Source: DATAAZ01 sp036259875 (GTDB taxonomy: Bacteria > Actinomycetota > Thermoleophilia > Gaiellales > Gaiellaceae). From it: 64,000 nucleotides of DNA. The DNA lies in the NCBI GenBank assembly GCA_036259875.1, contig DATAAZ010000025.1, positions 9,502-73,501 of the forward strand. Reading direction: 5' to 3'. This document shows positions 40,203 to 48,619 of the stretch, piece after piece; position 1 is the stretch's first letter, and each line of letters starts with the position of its first letter. Position numbers and translations under genes: made by a program. A model generated the notes under the pieces. That model had not been told where the DNA came from, did not search any database, and worked only from the letters and a program-made list of their open reading frames with translations.

Positions 40203-41069
40203 GTGGACGCGTGGCGCGACGACCAGCTGGAGGCGTTCGAGCGCGACGGCTTCGTCGTCGTCGAGGAGGGCTTCATCGACGACGAGACGATCGAGCGGCT
40301 GCGCGCGCGCTTCGACCGGCTCTTTGCGGGCGACTACGAGACGGGCATCCGGCCGGACGAGGTGAACTGGGTCGCCGGGCGCGACCCGGACGACCGGACG
40401 CGCCAGATCTGCAACGGCTGGAAGGCCGACCCGGCGATCGCGGCGCAGGTGCTCTCGGAGCGGACCGGCCGCCTCGCCGCCGAGCTGGTGCGGTGGGACG
40501 GCGTGCGGATGCTCCAGGACAACTGCATCTGGAAGCCGCCAGGGACGAAGTCGCTCGGGATGCACCAGGACGGGAGCTACCTGGACTACGTCGTGCCACC
40601 CGAGATGGTGACGTGCTGGATCGCGCTCGACGAGACGTCGGCCGAGGCGGGGACGATCACGTTCGCGGCGGGGTCGCACCGGTGGCCCCGCTCGCCCGAG
40701 AACCGGGGCGAGTTCCACGCGCCGCCGGACTGGCTCGAGCCGGTCCGGCGCGCGCTTCCGGAGGACGAGGAGCTACGGCTCGTGCCCGTGGTCGTCAAGG
40801 CGGGCGGTGCCTCCTTCCACCATCACAACACGTTTCACGGCTCTGGGCCGAACACGGCGACAGTCCACCGGCGCGCCGTCATCTCGCACCTGATCCGGGC
40901 CGACGCGACGTTCCATCCCGAGCACGTCGACCCCGCCTACTCGCGGTACCGGCGGGTCGGCGATCTCACGATGGACGAGTCGTTCTTCCCGATCGTCTGG
41001 ACGCGCGACGGCCGGCGAAGCGCGTGGCTGGCGCCCGCCGAGGAGCGCGTGCCCGTCGCCTCCGGCTGA
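40203..41069 (+). CDS. Phytanoyl-CoA dioxygenase (PhyH) family Fe(II)/2-oxoglutarate oxygenase
   Basis: This 288-residue protein has the double-stranded beta-helix iron site as H-x-D in LGMHQDGSYLDY and a distal His in FHHHNTFHGSGPN, with the 2-oxoglutarate Arg in RRAVISHLIR. It hydroxylates an unactivated carbon in an unknown substrate. The start is GTG 40203, with TAGACT eight bases upstream (leaderless). A hairpin 16 bp after its stop may terminate it. Confidence 0.9.
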   Translation: MDAWRDDQLEAFERDGFVVVEEGFIDDETIERLRARFDRLFAGDYETGIRPDEVNWVAGRDPDDRTRQICNGWKADPAIAAQVLSERTGRLAAELVRWDGVRMLQDNCIWKPPGTKSLGMHQDGSYLDYVVPPEMVTCWIALDETSAEAGTITFAAGSHRWPRSPENRGEFHAPPDWLEPVRRALPEDEELRLVPVVVKAGGASFHHHNTFHGSGPNTATVHRRAVISHLIRADATFHPEHVDPAYSRYRRVGDLTMDESFFPIVWTRDGRRSAWLAPAEERVPVASG

Positions 41070-41084
41070 GCCTTCCGGAACCCC

Positions 41085-41101
41085 GCCGCCGCGGGCGGCG
41101 T
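41085..41101 (+). terminator. Hairpin after the PhyH-like gene
   Basis: CGCCGCC, loop GCG, GGCGGCG form seven perfect pairs, 16 bp after the stop at 41069. It is followed by tatacggg, not a T-run, so it is a weak candidate. Confidence 0.4.
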
Positions 41102-41132
41102 ATACGGGAAACCGTTGAACGAAACGTGACCC

Positions 41133-41459
41133 GTGACCCGCTCTTCCGACAGCCTTCGTGAGCAGGCGCTCCGCCGCATCGAGCGCAAGCGAAAGTTCCA
41201 GGCCCATCTCCTCTTCTATTGCGTCGGCATGGCCGTCCTCCTCGCCGTCTGGGCGCTGACCGAATACCAGAACGCCGGCGGCTGGCCCACCGGCTTTCGG
41301 ACCGGACGCGAGAACCACGACTGGGACCCCTGGATCGTCTACCCGCTGATCGGCGGCTCCGTCCTGCTGGCCGTCGACGCCTGGCAGACCTTCCGACGCG
41401 GCCCGATCTCCGAGCTCGACGTCCGGCGGGAGATGCAGCGGCTGGGCGCGCTCGACTGA
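41133..41459 (+). CDS. 2TM-domain protein
   Basis: This 108-residue protein has a basic helical start (LREQALRRIERKRKFQAHLL) running into TM1 (about 25-44, FYCVGMAVLLAVWAL). A Trp-rich loop follows (YQNAGGWPTGF...HDWDPWIVYP), then TM2 (IGGSVLLAVDAW) and an amphipathic tail (ISELDVRREMQRLG). This is the layout of the 2TM domain family, often with a regulatory or sensor role, but the function here is unknown. The start is GTG 41133. Confidence 0.75.
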   Translation: MTRSSDSLREQALRRIERKRKFQAHLLFYCVGMAVLLAVWALTEYQNAGGWPTGFRTGRENHDWDPWIVYPLIGGSVLLAVDAWQTFRRGPISELDVRREMQRLGALD

Positions 41460-41484
41460 GCTCGGATCCGCGATAGTTTCGGAG

Positions 41485-42090
41485 GTGGTCCTCTACGACA
41501 GCCCGGTCTCCGGAAACTGTTACAAGGTGCGGCTTCTCCTCGCGCACCTCGGCATCCCGTACGAGCGGCGCCCGATGGACGTCGTCGACCGCTCCGACCG
41601 GCCGGAGCTCCTCGGGGGACTGAACCCGGCACTCCGCGTTCCCACCCTCGTCCTCGACGACGGTCGGCCGCTCGGGGAGTCGGGCGCAATCCTCTGGTAC
41701 TTCGGCGAGGGCACCCGGTTCGTCCCCGAGGACCGCTACGAGCGTGCGCAGGTCCTCCAGTGGATGTTCTTCGAGCAGTACGACCACGAGCCCGCGATCG
41801 CGGTGGTCCGGTTCTGGCTTGCGTACTCGGGCCGACCCGAAGCGTTCGGCGACCGGCTCGAGGAGCGAACGGCGGCCGGGTACCGGGCGCTCGATGCGAT
41901 GGAGAGGCACCTCGCCTCCGAGGGGCGGGACTACCTCGTCGGCGAAGGTCTCTCGCTCGCCGACATCGCGCTCTACGCCTACACGCACGTCGCGCACGAG
42001 GGCGGCTTCGATCTGGAGCGCTACCCCGCCATCCGCGCGTGGCTCGAGCGGGTCGCGGTCGAGCCCGGCCACGTCCCGATCGACGCGTAG
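41485..42090 (+). CDS. Glutathione S-transferase family protein
   Basis: This 201-residue protein has a thioredoxin-like N-domain with LYDSPVSGNCYKVRLLLAHL (catalytic Ser/Cys region), the cis-Pro in NPALRVPTLVLDDG and GESGAILWYFGEGT. The all-helical C-domain includes GLSLADIALYAYTHVA. It resembles YfcG/GstB-like enzymes. Because actinobacteria of this kind often lack glutathione, the actual thiol cofactor is open. The start is GTG 41485, behind GGAG. Confidence 0.9.
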   Translation: MVLYDSPVSGNCYKVRLLLAHLGIPYERRPMDVVDRSDRPELLGGLNPALRVPTLVLDDGRPLGESGAILWYFGEGTRFVPEDRYERAQVLQWMFFEQYDHEPAIAVVRFWLAYSGRPEAFGDRLEERTAAGYRALDAMERHLASEGRDYLVGEGLSLADIALYAYTHVAHEGGFDLERYPAIRAWLERVAVEPGHVPIDA

Positions 42091-42154
42091 TCGAGACGGG
42101 GCGCGTACATCCGCCGCCGTCGCTCGGCTTCGCTGGTGCCTGTAGCGCGCCCGC

Positions 42155-42703
42155 TCAGGCGGCGAGGCCCGACGGCGGCATCGCGCAGTCGTCGAGCCCG
42201 AGCTCGAGCAGGAGTGGGCTCGCCTCGTGGGCGAGCGCGATCGCGTCGTCGGCGTGGTCGAGAAGCGCGCTCACCTCGCGGCGCTCGGCCGCGCGCAGCA
42301 TCGCGCGTAGCAACCGCTCCCCCCTCGCGTTCGAGCGCTCGATCCGGCGGACGCGCGGGTCCGACCACGGCACGTCGAGCGCCCGGAAGCGTCGGTGGTA
42401 GCGCTCCGCCAGCCGGATCGCGCGGCGGAGATAGGGCACGAAATCGTCGACCGTGCCGGGCCGGCCGAGCTGCGCGAGCTCGCGCTTCTCCGCGCGGCAG
42501 AGCGCGTTCGTCGCGCGAACCCACCGCGGCTTCGCCCTCGTCTCCTTCGCCTTCGCCTTCGCCGTCGTCCGCCCGGTGTCGGCGGCGCGCTCGCCGGCAG
42601 GCGCATCGACAGCACGCGCCGGCGGTGGGTCGCCGCCAAGCAGGCGAACGCCGCCCAAGACGAGCGCGGCAGCGACGGCGGCGGCGAGAACGAGCTTGAC
42701 CAC
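42155..42703 (-). CDS. Secreted/anchored conserved hypothetical protein
   Basis: This ORF encodes 182 residues. An N-terminal hydrophobic segment (VLAAAVAAALVLGGVRLL) is followed by a Lys/Ala/Thr linker. A helical domain then begins WVRATNALCRAEKRELAQLG, with FVPYLRRAIRLAERYHRRF and a second Cys near the C-terminus (LDDCAMPPSG), so one disulfide outside the membrane is likely. The GTG start is at 42703. The family is known to me only as hypothetical in soil actinobacteria. Confidence 0.65.
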   Translation of the reverse strand: MVKLVLAAAVAAALVLGGVRLLGGDPPPARAVDAPAGERAADTGRTTAKAKAKETRAKPRWVRATNALCRAEKRELAQLGRPGTVDDFVPYLRRAIRLAERYHRRFRALDVPWSDPRVRRIERSNARGERLLRAMLRAAERREVSALLDHADDAIALAHEASPLLLELGLDDCAMPPSGLAA

Positions 42704-42790
42704 GGGCCCCGTTCGGAGCTTGGGGCGCGCATGGCGAGCGCTCTACCCCCCTGGAGGGGGATCCCGAACGCGGCGTGTGCTCGCGAGCGG

Positions 42791-42940
42791 CTACGAGTCG
42801 GGAGCGTCCTCGCGGTCGAGGCCGCTCTCGCGCTCGCCTTCGTCCTCGCCGTACCCCTTGCCCTCCTGCTGCTCGCGCAGCTGGTCGCCGGCGGGATCGT
42901 GCTCGGCGTCGTTCTCGAACTGGTCGGCGTGCTCGCTCAT
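42791..42940 (-). CDS. 49-residue hyper-acidic small protein downstream of the P450
   Basis: This ORF is 49 codons, MSEHADQFENDAEHDPAGDQ and so on to REDAPDS, with about one third Asp/Glu and no hydrophobic segment. It begins nine bases after the P450 stop on the same strand, so it probably rides on the P450 transcript. It ends near a CCCCC-CTGGA-GGGGG hairpin (42746-42760) that could close the unit. No family recognised. It could be a small acidic partner, but that is speculation. Confidence 0.5.
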   Translation of the reverse strand: MSEHADQFENDAEHDPAGDQLREQQEGKGYGEDEGERESGLDREDAPDS

Positions 42941-42949
42941 GCACGCTGC

Positions 42950-44311
42950 CTACCCGCGACTCGCCGTCCTTGCACGTCGAAGCTCGAGCTTCATCGGCAT
43001 GCCGCCCTTCGGGCGCAGCGTCACGCGTGGGTGAAGGCGCGGCTCGTACTCCGCCGGCGGGCGGAACCGCCACGCCTGCGCGAGCGTCGCGAGGACGAGA
43101 ATCACCTCCGTCCGCGCGAACGCCTCGCCGATACAGACGCGCGGGCCGCCCCCGAAGGGGAAGTACGCGTATCGTGGCCGGCTCCTTCGCGCCGCCGGCG
43201 TCCACCGATCCGGGTCGAAGGCGAGCGGGTCGGGATAGAAGCGCGGGTCCCGGTGGGTCACGTACGGGCTCAGGATGACGATCGAGCCTCGCGCGATCCC
43301 GTAGCCGTCCAGGTCGTAGTCGACGAGCACGCGACGCCCGAGCAGCCAGGCGGGCGGGAAGAGGCGCATGGACTCGCTGACGACCATGTCGGCGTACCCG
43401 AGCCGCGGCAGGTCGTCCGCCGCCGGAAGCCGGCCGGCCAGCACGCGGTCGAGCTCCTCGTGCAGCTTCGCCTCCACCTCCGGGTGCCGCGCGAGCAGCC
43501 ACCACGTCCACGTCAGGGCGCTTGCGGTCGTCTCGTGCCCGGCGAGCAGGATCGTCATCGCCTCGTCGCGGAGCTCGGCACGCGACCAGCCCTCCTCCCG
43601 CTCGGCGGCGAGCAAGACGGAGACAAGATCGGCGCGCTCGACGCCGCTCGTTCGGCGCTCGTCCAGAAGTCGCGCGATCGTGTCGTCGAGGCGCCGGCGC
43701 GCGGCATGGAAGCGCCGGATCGAGGGGAGCGGCAGCCGCTCGAGCGGGTCGGTATGCGGGAGCATGAAGAGGTTCAGGCCGTCGAGCGAGACGGTGAGCG
43801 CCTCGCCGATCTCGTCCGCCTCCGGCTCGAGGTCGGTCGAGAAGAGCGTCTCGCCGACGATCGCGAGAGTGACTCGCGCCATCTCACGCTGGACGTCGAT
43901 CGTCTCACGCTCGCGGCGGCGGTCGCGGGCGCGAGCCGCGGCGGCGACCATGGCGCCCGCGTACTCGCGGATCCGGTCGGGGTGGAAGAGCGGCTGGATA
44001 ACGCGGCGGTGGACGTCGTGAAAGTCGCCCTCGCTCGTCAGGAGGCCGTCGCCGAGCACGCGCTTCGTCACCTGAAGCGCTCGCCCTTTCATGAAAGCGC
44101 GGTGGTCCGCGACGAGCACGCGTCTGATGTGGTCGGGGTGCTTCAGGAGGTACGCATCCGTGCCGCCGAACGTCCAGTGGACGACGTCGCCGTACTCCCG
44201 AGCGAGCGTCTCGAGCGACCGGATCGGATCGCGCCAGAAGGCGAGCGTGTAAGCGCCCGGAATTCGTCGACGCGGGCCTTCGGGCCGGCGCGGCTCAGCC
44301 GCGGTTGCCAC
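42950..44311 (-). CDS. Cytochrome P450
   Basis: This 453-residue enzyme has the I-helix oxygen-binding AGHETTASALTW, the E-x-x-R of SESMRLFPP, the PERF-like FDPDRWTP and the haem ligand loop FPFGGGPRVCIGEAFA. No membrane anchor, so a soluble bacterial type resembling CYP102-domain/CYP4-like fatty-acid hydroxylases. The GTG at 44311 lies inside the 3' end of the VOC gene (17-base overlap), so the two are co-translated. The electron-donor partner is not adjacent. Confidence 0.95.
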   Translation of the reverse strand: MATAAEPRRPEGPRRRIPGAYTLAFWRDPIRSLETLAREYGDVVHWTFGGTDAYLLKHPDHIRRVLVADHRAFMKGRALQVTKRVLGDGLLTSEGDFHDVHRRVIQPLFHPDRIREYAGAMVAAAARARDRRRERETIDVQREMARVTLAIVGETLFSTDLEPEADEIGEALTVSLDGLNLFMLPHTDPLERLPLPSIRRFHAARRRLDDTIARLLDERRTSGVERADLVSVLLAAEREEGWSRAELRDEAMTILLAGHETTASALTWTWWLLARHPEVEAKLHEELDRVLAGRLPAADDLPRLGYADMVVSESMRLFPPAWLLGRRVLVDYDLDGYGIARGSIVILSPYVTHRDPRFYPDPLAFDPDRWTPAARRSRPRYAYFPFGGGPRVCIGEAFARTEVILVLATLAQAWRFRPPAEYEPRLHPRVTLRPKGGMPMKLELRRARTASRG

Positions 44312-44804
44312 GAGGTGCGGCAGCCGCCCTGAGAAGACTCTCGAGATCGAGGGGGGCCGTGAACATTGCGACCTCGCCGTCGTCCCCCCGGCGCGGCCAC
44401 TCCTCCTGCGGGCGGTCCCAGTAGAGCTCGACGCCGTTTCCGTCCGGGTCGCGCAGGTACAGCGCCTCGCTGACGCCGTGATCGGAGGCACCGTCGAGCC
44501 GGGTCCCGGCCTCGAGAACGCGGCGCAGCGCATCCGCGAGGAGCTCGCGGGTCGGGTAGAGGACGGCGACGTGGTAGAGCCCCGTCGTCCCCGGAGGCGG
44601 CGGGGATCCGCCGCGGCTCTCCCACGTGTTGAGGCCGATGTGGTGGTGGTAGCCACCTGCGGAAATGAAGGCCGCCTGGTCGCCGAAGCGGAGCTGAATC
44701 TCGAATCCGAGCACGTCGCACCAGAACGCGAGCGCGCGGTCGAGGTCGGCGACCTTCAGGTGCACATGCCCGATCCTGACGCGGGGATCGATCGAATCGG
44801 CCAT
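44295..44804 (-). CDS. VOC-family extradiol-type dioxygenase-like protein
   Basis: This 169-residue protein has metal-ligand positions intact: His in RIGHVHLKVADLDRALAFW, His in GLYHVAVLYPTREL and Glu in DPDGNGVELYWDRP. The HHHIGLN strand is typical of the CatE/catechol-2,3-dioxygenase-like VOC group. It is coupled to the P450 by a 17-base overlap, suggesting a two-step oxidation of one substrate. The ATG at 44804 is preceded by TTTCACCCG, with no Shine-Dalgarno. Confidence 0.87.
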   Translation of the reverse strand: MADSIDPRVRIGHVHLKVADLDRALAFWCDVLGFEIQLRFGDQAAFISAGGYHHHIGLNTWESRGGSPPPPGTTGLYHVAVLYPTRELLADALRRVLEAGTRLDGASDHGVSEALYLRDPDGNGVELYWDRPQEEWPRRGDDGEVAMFTAPLDLESLLRAAAAPRGNRG

Positions 44805-44815
44805 CGGGTGAAACT

Positions 44816-45646
44816 CTACGACGCCGCTTCCAGGCCTCGCGCCACGTCGTCCATTCTGCGGAAGGCGGCGCCGCGCTCGCCCGCATGGCGGATGAAGGCG
44901 TCGAGCATCGCGATCCGGTGGCCGCGCCCGATCACCTGCGGGTGCATCGTGACGGTGAGGACGCCGTCGTCGACGTGCTCGTCCATCCACTCGAACTCGC
45001 CCCGCCAGATCTCGAGGACCTGGCTCGGCGTCGCGCCGCCCTTCCGGTACGGGTCGAAGTTGAACTGGAAGTGGACCCAATCGTCGAGCTCGAACGAGAG
45101 CGGGAGCTCCCAGAGGCGGGACTCGCGTCCGCGCTCGAGCGGAACACCGCGCGCGACCCGGTCCCCGATCCGCGGGTGGAACGGTCGGTAGTCGCCGCTC
45201 ATGAGGCTCGAGTCGTACAGGAAGCCCAGCTCCTCGACGAGCTCGAGCGTCGACTCGGAGAGGTCGGCGGACGGCGAGCGGTAGCCGAGCGGCGTCACAC
45301 CGACGCCCTCGAGAACACGCAACGCGCGCTCCATATCAGCTCGCTCGTCGTCGGGTGGCTGGTGGCTCGGGTCGACGTGCGCGTACGAGTGGTGCGCGAC
45401 CTCATGGCCGGCCTCGAGGACCGTCTCCGTCTCGCGCGGGAACGACTCGACCGTATGGCCGGGTACGAAAAACGTCGCCGCGATGCCGTGCGAGCGCAGG
45501 AGCTCGAGCACCCGCGGGACGCCGACGCGGGCCCCGTATTCGCCGCGCTGGAGCATGGCCGGCGTCACGCGGTCGTACGCAAGCCACACCGACATCGCGT
45601 CGAAGTCGAACGAGAGGCAGACCGTGCTTCGTGGCACGCGCGGCAT
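44816..45646 (-). CDS. Polysaccharide deacetylase family (NodB/PuuE-like) hydrolase
   Basis: This 276-residue protein has the NodB fold. The catalytic Asp and metal Asp lie in CLSFDFDAMSVWL. TFFVPGHTVESFP is present, the metal His pair sits in EVAHHSYAHVDPSH, and GYRSPSADLSESTLELVEEL and VTMHPQVIGRGHR follow. The F-D-x-D variant with H-H-S-Y-x-H is that of PuuE/allantoinase-like deacetylases acting on small amides rather than chitin. No signal peptide. It lies 11 bp upstream of the VOC-P450 pair on the same strand, possibly one operon. Confidence 0.9.
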   Translation of the reverse strand: MPRVPRSTVCLSFDFDAMSVWLAYDRVTPAMLQRGEYGARVGVPRVLELLRSHGIAATFFVPGHTVESFPRETETVLEAGHEVAHHSYAHVDPSHQPPDDERADMERALRVLEGVGVTPLGYRSPSADLSESTLELVEELGFLYDSSLMSGDYRPFHPRIGDRVARGVPLERGRESRLWELPLSFELDDWVHFQFNFDPYRKGGATPSQVLEIWRGEFEWMDEHVDDGVLTVTMHPQVIGRGHRIAMLDAFIRHAGERGAAFRRMDDVARGLEAAS

Positions 45647-45676
45647 GCTAGTAGGCGCCGCTTGCGGCGCTGGCAG

Positions 45677-47080
45677 TCAGGACGCGCGGGCTTCGCCTGC
45701 GCGTCCGTCTGAGATGAGCGGCGGATCCGCTCGACGTTCCTCACCATCCGACGTAGGCGGTCGCGCAAGCCGAGCGAAGAAGAACCACGCGAGCGCGGCA
45801 GCTGCGGCGTACCCGAGCGTGCTCGCCAGTGCGGCGCCCTCCGTCCCGAGCGCGGGGATGAGGACGAGCGCGAGGGCGAGCGTGACGAGCGCGCCCGCGA
45901 TCGACACGCCGAGGCTGAGGCGCGGCCGGCCGCGCCGAACCGAGAGGTAGACGACCAGGACCGTGACCGGCGCGTAGACGACGATGCCGGGCAGCAGGAA
46001 GAGAAGCGGCCGGGCGGCGCCGTCGAAGGCGTCGCCGAGCGCGAGCGGGATGGCGAACGGCGCGACGACCCCGACGACGACGGCGACGCCGCCGGTGAAG
46101 ACGAGGGCACGGAACGCCGCCCGAGCGACGAGGCGCGCCGCTGCAGCGTCCGTCTCGTGCACCGCCGGAGCGGTGATCGCGCCGGCGAGTGCGGCCGCGA
46201 TCAGCCACATCGCCTCGGCCGCCTGCATCGCGATCGAGTAGATGCCGACCTCGGCGAGACCCTCGTAGCGGTCGAGGACGAAGAGCTCGACTCGGTAGCT
46301 CACGAGGTTGACGACGTGCACGGCGCCCATCGCCAGCGCGAGGCGGGTGAGCAGCCGCGCCGACCGGTCGGCGAGCGGAGGGAGGTCGGGCGGGAGCCAG
46401 ATGTCCCGTGCGGCCGTCAGCGCGAAGACGGCTGTGGCCGCGTTCGCGAGCGCCCACGCCCCGACCGCGCCGCGCACGCCCGCGTCGAGCCAGACGACGA
46501 GGACGAGCATCCCGACGAGCGTCAGGACGGGCGAGCCGAGCTGGACGTAGTTCCAGAGGCGGATCCGCGCGAGGCCGAGGAGGACGCCGGAAGTCGACTG
46601 CCAGAGGACGTTCGGGACGAGGGCGAGCGCCGCGAGGAGGGCGACGTCGAAGTCGATTCCGCCGAGGTTCGAGCCTCCGGCGGCGATGAGCGGTACCGCC
46701 GCCGCGCCTCCGAGGACGCCGAGCGCGAAGGCGCGGCGAACGAGCGGCTGGAGGTTCGCGCGCTCCTCGGCGAGCCGGTTCGTGACCGCGACGCCGAGCT
46801 GGCCGAGCAGGCGCGAGAAGATCGTGACGCCGAGGACCGCGACGACATAGGCGCCGCGACCCGACGGCTCCAGGAAGCGCCCCTGGAGGACCACGAGACC
46901 GAGCGCGAGCGGCGTCGAGAGGCCGCGAAAGACAAGGATCTCGACGGTGTTGCGGGCGACCTGCCTGGCGCCCGGGACCGGCCGCCGGGGCAGGTTCGGC
47001 TGGACCGGGGGCGCGAGGTCGTCCGCGGCGTCGCCTTTGACCGCCGGGAGCGCCTGCCTTCCGTAGCCTGTCGACGCCAT
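45677..47080 (-). CDS. Oligosaccharide flippase-type membrane protein (MATE/MVF superfamily)
   Basis: This 467-residue protein has about twelve to fourteen hydrophobic helices. It begins after a cytoplasmic stretch with NTVEILVFRGLSTPLALGLV, and GRGAYVVAVLGVTIFSRLLG is the typical first loop of Wzx-like polysaccharide flippases. It likely translocates a lipid-linked saccharide. The ATG at 47080 overlaps, on opposite strands, the ATG of the FAD oxidase at 47079 (shared CATG). A later start cannot be excluded. Confidence 0.88.
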   Translation of the reverse strand: MASTGYGRQALPAVKGDAADDLAPPVQPNLPRRPVPGARQVARNTVEILVFRGLSTPLALGLVVLQGRFLEPSGRGAYVVAVLGVTIFSRLLGQLGVAVTNRLAEERANLQPLVRRAFALGVLGGAAAVPLIAAGGSNLGGIDFDVALLAALALVPNVLWQSTSGVLLGLARIRLWNYVQLGSPVLTLVGMLVLVVWLDAGVRGAVGAWALANAATAVFALTAARDIWLPPDLPPLADRSARLLTRLALAMGAVHVVNLVSYRVELFVLDRYEGLAEVGIYSIAMQAAEAMWLIAAALAGAITAPAVHETDAAAARLVARAAFRALVFTGGVAVVVGVVAPFAIPLALGDAFDGAARPLLFLLPGIVVYAPVTVLVVYLSVRRGRPRLSLGVSIAGALVTLALALVLIPALGTEGAALASTLGYAAAAALAWFFFARLARPPTSDGEERRADPPLISDGRAGEARAS

Positions 47081-48539
47081 GCTCGCCGCGAACCATTCCC
47101 GTCCAAGCGTCACGCCGAGCCTGCCGCCGTGGTGGCTCGAAGAGGCACTCGCCGCCGAGGGAGCACGTGACGATCTTCGATCTGTCGGTGAAGGGCCCGG
47201 CGCCCGGCTCGAGGGAGAGCGGCGCGTCGACGTCGCGATCGTCGGCGGGGGATACACGGGCCTCTGGACGGCGCTCGCCCTTCGGGAGCGCGAGCCATCC
47301 GCTTCGGTCGCCGTCCTCGAGGCGGAGGTGTGCGGCTGGGGGCCGAGCGGGCGCAACGGCGGCTTCCTGAACGGCTATTGGACGCATCTCCACCGGCTGC
47401 GAGCGACCTTCGGCGACGGTGACTCCGTCGAAATCGCGCGAACCGCCGCCCGGGTGATCCCGGCCGTCCGGGCCTTCTGCGAGACGCGGGGCGCGGATGT
47501 CTGGCTCCGAGAGGGCGGCTACCTGAAGGTATCCGCTGCGCCGGCCCAGGACACGGCCGTGGAGCGGTCGATCGCGACGGCGCGGGAGCTCGGCGTCGAG
47601 GAGGAGGCGGTACCCCTCTCGCCCGATCAGGTGGCCGAGCGCTGCCTCTCACCGGTCTTCCGCCGCGGCGTCTTCTTCCCCGACGGCGCCACCGTCCAGC
47701 CGGCCCGGCTCGCGCGCGCTCTCAGGCGCGCCGTTCTCGCGGATGGGATCGAGCTGCACGAACGGACGCGGGTGACGCGCCTTCGTTCCGGGCGTCCGAG
47801 CGTGCTCGAGACGCCGCGCGGCCGGGTCGTTGCCGACGAGGTCGTCGTGGCGACGAACGCCCATACGACCGGTCTCCCGCCGCTCGGAAGCCGCCTCACG
47901 AACTTCGGGAGCTACGTCGTCCTGACGGAGCCGGTTCCCGATCTCCTCCGCGAGATCCGCTGGACGGGCGGCGAGGCGGTCACGGACGGGCGAATGTTCA
48001 TTCACTACTTCCGGACGACGTCTGACGGGCGCGTGCTCATGGGGAGCGGCTCAGGCCCGATCGGGCACGGCGGGCGGGTCGACGACCGGTTCTCCCGCGA
48101 CGCGCCGACGGCGGCTCGCGCCGAGCGCGGTCTTCGACGGCTCCTCCCGTCGCTCGCCGATGCCCGCGTGGAACGCACATGGGGTGGGCCAATCGACGTC
48201 TCCGCCGACCACTTCCCGTTCTTCGGAACGCTGGCGGGGACGCACGTCCACTACGGGGTCGGGTACTCGGGCCACGGGGTCGGCCCGAGCTGGCTCGGGG
48301 GGCAGATCCTCGCCTCACTCGCGCTCGACCGCGACGACGAGTGGCGCGCGCACCCGCTCGTGCGCGTCCCGCGTGCGAGCCTGCCACCGGAGCCGCTGAA
48401 GCGTCTCGGCGGCGGCGTCATCCGCGCCGCGATCCTGGCGGTGGAAGCGGCCGAGGAGGACGGCCGTCGCGCGGCGCTACCCGTTCGCGCCGTTGCCGGC
48501 CTGCCGCGCCTCCTTCGGATGCCGCTCGGAACTCGCTGA
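47079..48539 (+). CDS. FAD-dependent oxidoreductase, DAO family (gamma-glutamylputrescine oxidase/PuuB-like)
   Basis: This 486-residue protein has the FAD dinucleotide site VDVAIVGGGYTGLWTALALRE at about residue 50. Typical DAO follow-on motifs are CGWGPSGRNGGFLNGYW and the C-terminal HYGVGYSGHGVGPSWLGG. N-terminal WWLEEALA plus the S-G-R-N-G-G signature matches the PuuB/sarcosine-oxidase-like oxidases in polyamine loci. It would oxidise a secondary or gamma-glutamylated amine to an aldehyde, feeding the aldehyde dehydrogenases downstream. TAGCCT lies nine bases before the ATG. Confidence 0.9.
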   Translation: MLAANHSRPSVTPSLPPWWLEEALAAEGARDDLRSVGEGPGARLEGERRVDVAIVGGGYTGLWTALALREREPSASVAVLEAEVCGWGPSGRNGGFLNGYWTHLHRLRATFGDGDSVEIARTAARVIPAVRAFCETRGADVWLREGGYLKVSAAPAQDTAVERSIATARELGVEEEAVPLSPDQVAERCLSPVFRRGVFFPDGATVQPARLARALRRAVLADGIELHERTRVTRLRSGRPSVLETPRGRVVADEVVVATNAHTTGLPPLGSRLTNFGSYVVLTEPVPDLLREIRWTGGEAVTDGRMFIHYFRTTSDGRVLMGSGSGPIGHGGRVDDRFSRDAPTAARAERGLRRLLPSLADARVERTWGGPIDVSADHFPFFGTLAGTHVHYGVGYSGHGVGPSWLGGQILASLALDRDDEWRAHPLVRVPRASLPPEPLKRLGGGVIRAAILAVEAAEEDGRRAALPVRAVAGLPRLLRMPLGTR

Positions 48540-48563
48540 CGAAATGCACACGGGTTCCCCCGA

Positions 48564-48586
48564 TTCGCTGCGCAATGCGCAGCGAA
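48564..48586. promoter_or_regulatory. Perfect palindrome upstream of the Lrp gene (probable operator)
   Basis: TTCGCTGCGC, spacer AAT, GCGCAGCGAA is a perfect ten-base dyad, immediately upstream of a TAGCGT box (48591-48596) that could be the -10. A dimeric Lrp/AsnC regulator binding here would cover the promoter and autoregulate the locus. The upstream ATG at 48575 falls inside the dyad, which argues for a later start of the Lrp gene. Confidence 0.55.
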
Positions 48587-48619
48587 CTGGTAGCGTCCCC
48601 GCCCGAACCGTTGGCCGGC

